Assembly: GCA_009885445.1 (NCBI GenBank)
Contig: VFKQ01000360.1
Span: forward strand, 1-10,997
DNA length: 10,997 bases
Direction of reading: 5' to 3'
DNA from: Anaerolineaceae bacterium
GTDB taxonomy: Bacteria > Chloroflexota > Anaerolineae > Anaerolineales > Villigracilaceae
Every line of letters starts with the position of its first letter. Within the stretch, counting starts at the first letter, position 1. Both the position numbers and the translations under genes were made by a program. The notes under the pieces are model-generated. The model was not told the DNA's origin. It ran no database searches and saw only the letters and a program-made list of their open reading frames with translations. Shown one piece after another: positions 6,226 through 10,997 of the stretch.

Positions 6226-6312
6226 TTAGTGAGTAGGCGCACTCCGAGATAATGAAAACAAACCGCGAGTTGCGGTGCATGCTGTGTGGAATTTGTTGAT
6301 CATAATAACCAT
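6226..6312 (-). CDS. Small ORF, 28 residues (leader peptide or small protein)
   Basis: On the minus strand ATG 6312-6310 opens a 28-residue frame, MVIMINKFHTACTATRGLFS then LSRSAPTH, ending in TAA at 6228-6226. A promoter (TTGACG, 18 bases, TAGAAT) ends about 30 bases upstream. AAAGGAG lies ten bases before the ATG; an internal ATG at codon 4 is an alternative start. A textbook terminator follows 18 bases after the stop. Promoter, ribosome site, ORF and terminator make a complete transcription unit of about 160 bases. I do not recognise the peptide. It has no obvious membrane segment; its Thr, Ser and Arg content is high. It may be a small protein, a leader peptide of an attenuator ahead of the acetyltransferase operon, or an incidental ORF in a small RNA. 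Confidence 0.5.
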   Translation of the reverse strand: MVIMINKFHTACTATRGLFSLSRSAPTH

Positions 6313-6332
6313 TGACGGAGCGCTCCTTTCTT

Positions 6333-6374
6333 TAGAATGTTTGCATTCTATCATCTGACTTTTGGGGTCGTCAA
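6333..6374 (-). promoter_or_regulatory. Promoter with overlapping palindromic operator
   Basis: On the minus strand TTGACG (6374-6369), an 18-base spacer and TAGAAT (6350-6345) form a good sigma-70 promoter driving the small ORF. A perfect palindrome, TAGAATG-caaa-CATTCTA (6333-6350), covers the -10 box and the expected start of transcription. A repressor bound there would block initiation. The regulator is unknown. Confidence 0.65.
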
Positions 6375-6449
6375 GGCTGGGGGTTACTTTGGTTCATGAC
6401 GCAGACCCGTATTCGCATCTTGCGCAACTCAATAGCAGGAGACTTGATT

Positions 6450-6872
6450 ATGAAACCCGCCAGTGTATTCGTCCTTTCAGACAGGCCCGAGAGCAGTTCG
6501 GTTTGGGCAGATGCTTTTCAACAACACGGCTTCGACATTGTGCATGCCCAGCGCTTCGAGCACGTCACTGCGCAGGCCGGGCTGTTGCTCATTGTGATTG
6601 ACCTTGCGCAACCGCTGACAGAATCTTTGCAGGCCTGCCGTCAGTTGCGCAACCTGAGCGCCACGCCCATTTTGCTGGTCTTGTCCACAGCCAGGAGCGC
6701 GGACATTCTGGCGGCGTATCAGGCGGGGGCCACCGAATGTCTCATCTGCCCGACCAGCCCGGCAGTGGTTTTGCTCAAAGCGCTAGCCTGGTCTATGCGC
6801 GGCGGCTGGATGGCGCAGACGCAGTCCGATCAGTCCCTGCCAAATTTGGCGCAGTGGCTGGTGGCGCTTTAA
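6450..6872 (+). CDS. Degenerate CheY-like receiver domain protein
   Basis: A 140-residue protein consisting almost only of a response-regulator receiver fold. Alternating beta/alpha pattern is clear: VFVLSD, then LLLIVID with the candidate phospho-acceptor Asp51, then PILLVLS with Ser79, then ATECLICP. Only one acidic-pocket residue (Asp11) is present, and the invariant Lys before Pro is replaced by Cys100. Phosphorylation signalling is therefore doubtful; it may be a pseudo-receiver that acts by protein contacts. There is no DNA-binding output domain; the C-terminal 25 residues are a short tail. ATG 6450 is chosen for AGGAGA nine bases upstream; an ATG at 6396 in frame has no ribosome site. 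It is divergent from the small ORF. No partner kinase is nearby. Confidence 0.7.
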   Translation: MKPASVFVLSDRPESSSVWADAFQQHGFDIVHAQRFEHVTAQAGLLLIVIDLAQPLTESLQACRQLRNLSATPILLVLSTARSADILAAYQAGATECLICPTSPAVVLLKALAWSMRGGWMAQTQSDQSLPNLAQWLVAL

Positions 6873-6888
6873 GCACGGGGCCACATCG

Positions 6889-7003
6889 GGCACGGCAACG
6901 CCGTGCCACAACAAAGATCGCATTTCTTCTGCTCCTTTTTAAGCAGACAGGGCAACCACGGATGGTCGCCCTGTCTGCTTTAATAGACCTCTTGCAAAGG
7001 TCT
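6889..7003. repeat. Cluster of stem-loops after the receiver gene
   Basis: Three hairpins follow the stop codon: GGCACGGC-aac-GCCGTGCC (6889-6907); a 13-bp perfect stem AAGCAGACAGGGC / GCCCTGTCTGCTT (6941-6953 with 6968-6980) whose loop has extra ACC/GGT pairing; and AGACCT-cttgcaa-AGGTCT (6985-7003). None is followed by a clear T-run, so they look like dispersed repeats. The 13-bp stem could still act as a terminator. The rest of the 7004-7135 interval shows nothing supportable. Confidence 0.6.
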
Positions 7004-7135
7004 CAAACTTTTCAGCACGCACACACCCCCAAAAAACATTGCGACATGTGAGCGAATTTTTCAGCGCCTATTCGCGCAATTCGCGTCGAAAGTTTTTGGA
7101 CTTTGCAAAAGCCCCGAATTGATGCCCGCAAACAC

Positions 7136-7167
7136 TTGACATTTTAGAACAAGCGTTCTAAAATGTC
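7136..7167 (+). promoter_or_regulatory. Sigma-70 promoter inside a 30-bp palindrome with LexA-type core
   Basis: TTGACA (7136-7141), a 17-base spacer and TAAAAT (7159-7164) are near-consensus. The same bases form a perfect 13+4+13 palindrome (7138-7167): GACATTTTAGAAC, aagc, then its complement. The core GAACAAGCGTTC (7147-7158) fits the Gram-positive-type LexA box GAAC-RNRY-GTTC. Binding would occlude the space between -35 and -10. A TetR-family operator is the main alternative, since those are also long palindromes. The promoter points at the membrane-protein gene starting at 7300. Confidence 0.8.
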
Positions 7168-7192
7168 GCCAATGATTTCCCACCTTACACCG

Positions 7193-7251
7193 TAAGGGCG
7201 ACCTTTCACAATTTATCCAACAGGTTCACTTTCGCGGGGCGGTCGCCCTAC
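7193..7251. repeat. Inverted repeat in the leader of the membrane-protein gene
   Basis: GTAAGGGCGACC (7192-7203) pairs with GGTCGCCCTAC (7241-7251) apart from one extra A, enclosing about 37 bases. It lies between the promoter and the ribosome site and would be transcribed as a stem-loop. The arms resemble short dispersed repeats seen in many environmental genomes. Confidence 0.5.
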
Positions 7252-7299
7252 CTTTAGCTGTAAAGCGTGTAAGCTGAACTGCTCAAACTGGAGGCTCCG

Positions 7300-8001
7300 A
7301 TGAACAGCTCTCTCTCTATCAAACTACTGCCCTTCCTTAAACAGACAGCGCTCAAGCGCGGCGCCATTTTTGGCGCTATTTTGCTCGGCGCACTGCTCTC
7401 CTTTGAGGTCTTCAACTTTAGCACCACGCAATTCGCCCTCACCGACATGCTCGGCAACCTGGCCTTCGGTGGCGTGGGCTGGGCCACAATCCTGGCCCTG
7501 GCCTTCTGCGGCATAGACTTTGCCGGCATCGCGCGCATCTTCACCCCTGAGCAGGGCCGCGACGAACCCGCCGAGGTCTGGTACCTCTTCGGCGCCTGGC
7601 TTTTGGCCGCCGCCTTCAACGCCGCGCTCACCTGGTGGGGCGTCTCGGTGGCCGTGCTCGAACACACTTCCGCTGGCGGCGCATTCGTCAGCACAACTTT
7701 CCTCACCAAAGGCGTACCCATCTTCATCGCCGTGATGGTCTGGCTGGTGCGCGTGCTGATCATCGGGACATTCTCCGTTGCTGGTGAGCGACTCTTCACC
7801 CTCGCCGACGACCGCCCCCTCGAGCGGACTCAGCAAGCGCGCTACCAACCGCGCCCGGTAGCGGCCAGCCCCTCGACGATTAATTCCTATCCCCGTCCAG
7901 CTCCGCGCCCCGTCGCGCCCATGCCTCGTCCCGAGCCAGCCTACCATCCTGTCGGCATGACCGCCTCAGCGCGCGAGGGGAGTACGTCAGTGCGCAGGTA
8001 G
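7300..8001 (+). CDS. Four-helix membrane protein with proline-rich tail, unknown function
   Basis: A 233-residue protein I do not recognise. Four hydrophobic segments are visible at about residues 20-40, 50-70, 93-115 and 137-158, predicting an integral inner-membrane protein. A loop between helices 2 and 3 carries ARIFTPEQGRDEPAEVWYLF. Residues from about 170 to the end are Pro/Arg/Ala-rich and probably disordered in the cytoplasm or outside (YPRPAPRPVAPMPRPEPAY). The ATG is preceded by GGAGG at a good spacing of five bases. The gene stands alone between its own promoter and terminator. If the upstream palindrome is a LexA site, the protein would be DNA-damage inducible; a division inhibitor or envelope stress factor would then be possible, but that is speculation. 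Confidence 0.75.
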   Translation: MNSSLSIKLLPFLKQTALKRGAIFGAILLGALLSFEVFNFSTTQFALTDMLGNLAFGGVGWATILALAFCGIDFAGIARIFTPEQGRDEPAEVWYLFGAWLLAAAFNAALTWWGVSVAVLEHTSAGGAFVSTTFLTKGVPIFIAVMVWLVRVLIIGTFSVAGERLFTLADDRPLERTQQARYQPRPVAASPSTINSYPRPAPRPVAPMPRPEPAYHPVGMTASAREGSTSVRR

Positions 8002-8038
8002 ACAGGGAAACACGTAGACACGTAGACAAGTAAACAAG
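7998..8038 (+). repeat. Short tandem GTAGACA-type repeat
   Basis: Imperfect units around GTAGACAC/GTAGACAAG/TAAACAAG follow one another across the stop codon of the membrane-protein gene and up to the terminator. Such arrays resemble dispersed low-complexity repeats. Confidence 0.5.
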
Positions 8039-8073
8039 AAAGGCGTAACGCATTCAGCGCGTTACGCCTTTTT
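8039..8073. terminator. Bidirectional intrinsic terminator
   Basis: AAAGGCGTAACGC (8039-8051) pairs perfectly with GCGTTACGCCTTT (8059-8071) around a seven-base loop. Plus-strand transcripts end in TTTTT. Minus-strand transcripts get TTTCTTGTTT. It separates the convergent membrane-protein gene and the DUF5674 gene pair. Confidence 0.88.
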
Positions 8074-8137
8074 GATTCAAAGCATTCTCTATTTAAATGA
8101 AGCGCCAATCCTTGAGGTATCTCTCACATCCCTGGCT

Positions 8138-8488
8138 TTACCCCTTCACCAATCCAGATAATTCCAAAATTTGTTTTGACCACATTCCGGATTTTTGGGC
8201 AATTAATGTTCTTTCCGCCGAATCGCTCCAAATCCTTTCCCACTGGATTTGCCACAGCGACAACTGCACTTGCATCTCCACCATGATGGCGGCTGTATTT
8301 ATATCTGCCTGCGCGGCCGTCCATTCGATGAACATTTTGCTTTCATCAATCAGGCTTGCGACCGTTTCGCGGCTGTTATCGTTCGCAGAAAAAGATCTAA
8401 TGCGGCTTAAATTTGCCGCCAGCCCACCCAGGCGAACGGGTAATTCGTCCTGCAGATAACGTTTACGAATGACAGTCCAGTCTTTCAT
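8138..8488 (-). CDS. Conserved-looking small protein, partner of DUF5674 gene
   Basis: A 116-residue soluble protein beginning MKDWTVIRKRYLQDELPVRL. It appears mostly helical, with a mid section FIEWTAAQADINTAAIMVEM and a Trp-rich stretch LSLWQIQWERIW. There is no signal peptide or membrane segment. I recall similar proteins next to DUF5674 genes in cyanobacteria, but I cannot name a family. Its ATG overlaps the TGA of the upstream gene (ATGA, 8485-8488), so the two are translationally coupled and their products probably work together. AGGTGG precedes the ATG. A toxin-antitoxin-like pairing is conceivable from size and layout only. Confidence 0.65.
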   Translation of the reverse strand: MKDWTVIRKRYLQDELPVRLGGLAANLSRIRSFSANDNSRETVASLIDESKMFIEWTAAQADINTAAIMVEMQVQLSLWQIQWERIWSDSAERTLIAQKSGMWSKQILELSGLVKG

Positions 8489-8820
8489 AAGCCACCTAAT
8501 AAACGCAGGGTGATTGCCGTCACTTTTTCGCGAACTTGCGGGTCAAGGATTTCCATGGAAGGATTATTTTGTCGAGGACGAATATTGATAAGTGATTCAA
8601 AAGTTACCAGTTGGGCGCTTGGGTCCCAATCCGCGCCCCAAATAAACTCCTGTCTGCTTCCATCGTCTAACAAGATTGATTCGCAGTCTGCATGCATCGC
8701 TCCGCCGCCAGCCAAAATGCCGCGCTCAATATCAACTGCAAGTTTGATGTAGGCTTTAAGCATTTCAAGCATTTCCTTGACCTGCTCACTGGTTACCTTA
8801 TCTCGAATAATATAAATCAT
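8485..8820 (-). CDS. DUF5674 family protein
   Basis: A 111-residue protein that I recognise as DUF5674-like from its near-continuous conserved pattern: MIYIIRDKVT, YIKLAVDIERGILAGGG, MHADCESILLDDGS, IWGADWDP, INIRPRQNNPSMEI and a final LLGGL. The family is known mainly from cyanobacteria and other environmental bacteria and has no established function. The invariant-looking His, Asp, Cys and Glu in MHADCES could form a metal or catalytic site, which is my inference. The ATG at 8820 has AGGAG five bases upstream. A TATAAT lies at 8838-8843, giving a very short leader. It lies 30 bases after the ABC-F stop codon on the same strand, so readthrough from that gene is also possible. Confidence 0.75.
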   Translation of the reverse strand: MIYIIRDKVTSEQVKEMLEMLKAYIKLAVDIERGILAGGGAMHADCESILLDDGSRQEFIWGADWDPSAQLVTFESLINIRPRQNNPSMEILDPQVREKVTAITLRLLGGL

Positions 8821-8837
8821 AAGAACTCCTTTGTCAG

Positions 8838-8843
8838 ATTATA
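8838..8843 (-). promoter_or_regulatory. Possible -10 box for the DUF5674 pair
   Basis: TATAAT on the minus strand, 17 bases before the ATG, in the 30-base gap after the ABC-F gene. No -35 at the right spacing is visible, so it is tentative. Confidence 0.35.
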
Positions 8844-8850
8844 GCCAATA

Positions 8851-10925
8851 TCATCCCTGCAAAATCTCCCATTCCGCCAGCTTCCCGTCCATCTCCCTCT
8901 GCAGGGACTCATACTGCTGACCCAGCTTCACCACCGCGGCCGGGTCTGTGGGCGGATTCTCCAACTGCGCGGCAATCTGCGACATTTGTTTTTCCAACTC
9001 GGCAATTTTATTTTCCAACTCCTGCAACTGCGCAATCTTTTTTCTGTCCTCTTTCGGCTTCGCACCCGACCCTTTGACTTTTGACTTTTGACCCTTCGAT
9101 TGCGAAGCACTCAGGGCGCCGCCTTCGACGCTCGGCGTTTGACCCTTCGACGCCCTTGCCTGTCTCGCCGCCATCATCGTCTCAAATTCTTTTTTCTCGC
9201 GTTCGGCGCGCAGTTGCGAGTACGTACCGTTGAACGCGAACAGATGCTCGCCCTCTGCATCGATCTCCCAAACTTGCGTGGCGACTGCATCCACGAGGTA
9301 GCGGTCATGCGTAATGAGCAGGATTGTGCCGTCGTAATCCTCCAGCACAGACTCCAAAATTTCTTGTGAGGGAATATCAAGATGGTTGGTCGGCTCGTCG
9401 AGCAGAAGTAGATTCGTATCTTGCAGGGCGAGTTTCGCCAGCGCGAGTCGTCCGCGTTCGCCGCCGGAGAGCATGCCCACTTTCTTGTACGCGTCGTCGC
9501 CGCTGAAAAGATATTTGCCAAGATAATCGCGGATCTGCCCGGGCAACCAGTGCGGCACGACTGAGTCTATTTCTTGAATCAATGTGCGACTCGGGTCGAG
9601 TCCCTCGTGGGCTTGGGCGAAGTAGCCGATGTGCAGACTCGTTCCCAGCACCACCTCACCCGCTAACGGCGCGAGCTGACCGAGAATCGTTTTTAGAAAA
9701 GTCGTCTTGCCCGCGCCGTTCGGTCCGATCAACGCCACGCAATCCTGGCGGCGCAATTCTATGTCGGGCGTTTTGAAAAGCATCTTGCGCGGGGTGCCGC
9801 GCTCTTCGTCGGCAGAAAAACCCACTTGTAATTTTTTAGTGCGCACGACCAGATCACCGGAACGTTTTTGCGAGCCGAGACGCAGATGCAGATTCGGCAA
9901 TGTGCGCACGGGGGAACGCAACCCGCGCACGCGGCGCTCGGCCTCCTCGACGCCAAAGATGGAGGTGGTCACGTTGACTTCTTCTGCGGTCTCAATCCAC
10001 TTTTGGCTGAGTGCCGCCTCGAAGCCAATCTGCTCCACGGCCTGCACGATGCGCGAGAGACGCTTGAGTTTGCCCTTGGCCTGCAAAGTATTTTGCCCCG
10101 AAACATTGCGCTTGATGTATTCAAGTTCTTTGAGCAGTTTTTCTTTTTCGGCGTCGAACACTTCCTGCCGCCTAACGATGCGTTCTTCGCGTTGCCGAAG
10201 GTATGCGCTGTAATTTCCGTTATACATTTCATACGCGCCGGGCAACATTTCCATGATCATGTTGCTGGCTTTGTCGAGAAAATATCTGTCATGCGAAACG
10301 ATGATGGCCGAACCCTGCCATTGAGTCAGATAACCTTCGAGCCATTCCACGGCGCTGATGTCTAAGTGGTTGGTCGGCTCATCGAGCAGGAGCAGGTCGG
10401 GTTCAGAGAGAAGCAGACGGGCGAGAAATGCTCGGGTGCGCTGGCCGCCCGAAAGGTGGTCGAGCGCGAGCGTGTAATCTGCTTCGCTGAATCCGAGTCC
10501 GGTCAACACGGTGCGGATGCGCGTCTCGTAGGTGTATCCGCCGCGGCGCTCGAATTCCTCCTGCAATTTTCCGTAACGTTCGATCACGTCGGGTTCGCTG
10601 ACCATCAAGTCTTCGAGACGATGCAATTCGTTTTGTTGCTGGATTAATTCATCGAAGGGGAATGACACGCGTCCCACAGCGTGCCGTCCATTTTGAAATC
10701 TGCCTCCTGCGACAAATACCCGATGCGGACTCCCCTGAGGCGGTTGACTGTTCCCGCAGAGGCCTCATCCTCGCCGACGAGGATTCGAAGCAGAGACGTC
10801 TTGCCGACGCCGTTCGGCCCGACCAGCCCGAGCCGCGCGCCTTTCTCGATGGAGAAGGTCAGGTTGGCGAAGATGTCGGTCGCGCCGTGTGATTTGGTGA
10901 GCGAGGAGGTGGAGAGGAGAGGCAC
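8851..10925 (-). pseudogene. ABC-F ATPase, frameshifted (Uup/YdiF-like)
   Basis: A soluble ABC-F translation factor with two nucleotide-binding domains and no membrane domain. The N-terminal frame (from GTG 10925) has Walker A GPNGVGKTS. The second frame carries signature LSGGQRTR, Walker B LLLLDEPTNHLD, the charged helical linker, a second Walker A GPNGAGKTT, signature LSGGERGR and LLLLDEPTNHLD. A C-terminal coiled coil rich in Lys, Glu and Gln follows, as in Uup/YdiF types. ABC-F proteins bind the ribosomal E site and relieve stalled or antibiotic-bound ribosomes. The frames change near the G-run at 10657-10660: one extra base there (C on the coding strand) rejoins them as WDACHSPFDELI and gives exactly 691 residues. 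This may be a real mutation or a sequencing error. The fragment from GTG 10677 lacks the first Walker A. Confidence 0.88.
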
Positions 10926-10970
10926 AGTTATCAGTATCCAGTTTTCAGTTATCAGTTATCAGTTATCAGT
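10925..10970 (+). repeat. Heptanucleotide tandem array (CAGTTAT)n
   Basis: Six and a half units of CAGTTAT, the second and third diverged (CAGTATC, CAGTTTT), run up to and including the first base of the apparent ABC-F GTG codon. An in-frame TAA lies inside the array on the minus strand, and no ribosome-binding site is present there. Confidence 0.8.
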
Positions 10971-10981
10971 GGGCAGTCCGT

Positions 10982-10997
10982 GGTCGAGTAGCGGTGG
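10982..10997 (+). repeat. Edge of a dispersed GGTCGAGTAG repeat (cut by window end)
   Basis: GGTCGAGTAGCGGTGG matches the complement of 6129-6143 (GGTCGAGTAGGCGGTG) apart from one missing G. It is therefore another member of the stem-loop family, truncated by the window edge. Confidence 0.55.

Noticed and set aside
6333..6350. Second LexA box
   Set aside because: The palindrome has GAAT half-sites with a six-base gap, not GAAC-N4-GTTC, so it should not be grouped with the operator at 7147-7158.
7254..7947. Long minus-strand open frames opposite the membrane protein
   Set aside because: They are antisense to a gene with a good promoter, ribosome site and terminator, and their composition is that of a GC-rich shadow frame.
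10644..10677. Programmed -1 frameshifting in the ABC-F gene
   Set aside because: No canonical X-XXY-YYZ slippery site is present (the context is TTCCCCTT) and ABC-F genes are not known to use frameshifting, so a deletion or sequencing error is simpler.

Overview
The window reads as chromosomal DNA of a Chloroflexota bacterium, most likely from the Anaerolineae. This is inferred from gene style, a GC-rich background, many short dispersed stem-loop repeats between genes, and an operator that fits the GAAC-N4-GTTC LexA box. No rRNA or other decisive marker is present, so the placement is moderate. I see no tRNA, CRISPR array, transposase or replication origin.

Left end (1-2605): the start of a minus-strand lipoprotein gene leaves the window at base 1. 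To its right are a structured leader and an intrinsic terminator. An AT-rich cassette follows (452-2351, minus strand), made of a HinfI-type GANTC adenine methyltransferase and its putative partner endonuclease. A near-identical 40-bp direct repeat (331-370 and 2429-2468) lies on both sides, so this looks like a mobile or recombined restriction-modification island.

Middle left (2606-6070, minus strand): a HAD-family hydrolase with a short overlapping upstream ORF; a zinc-ribbon protein with a histone-H1-like basic tail; and a tight three-gene operon of GNAT acetyltransferases carrying four GNAT domains. Upstream of the operon lie a promoter with a palindrome, an undescribed 28-codon ORF with a Shine-Dalgarno site, and a perfect intrinsic terminator. 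This could be a free-standing small gene or a leader/attenuator for the operon.

Middle right (6450-8073, plus strand): a single-domain, degenerate CheY-like receiver protein, then several stem-loop repeats. Next is a consensus sigma-70 promoter embedded in a 30-bp palindrome with a LexA-type core. It lies upstream of a four-helix membrane protein with a proline-rich tail, and a bidirectional terminator follows.

Right end (8138-10997, minus strand): an ABC-F ATPase gene broken by a one-base frameshift, followed by a translationally coupled pair of small genes (a DUF5674-like protein and an unnamed partner). The 5' end of the ABC-F gene abuts a heptanucleotide repeat array that supplies the first base of its apparent GTG start codon.

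The regions do not form one pathway. The items most worth following are the restriction-modification island, the small-ORF/terminator leader, and the apparent SOS-type operator.
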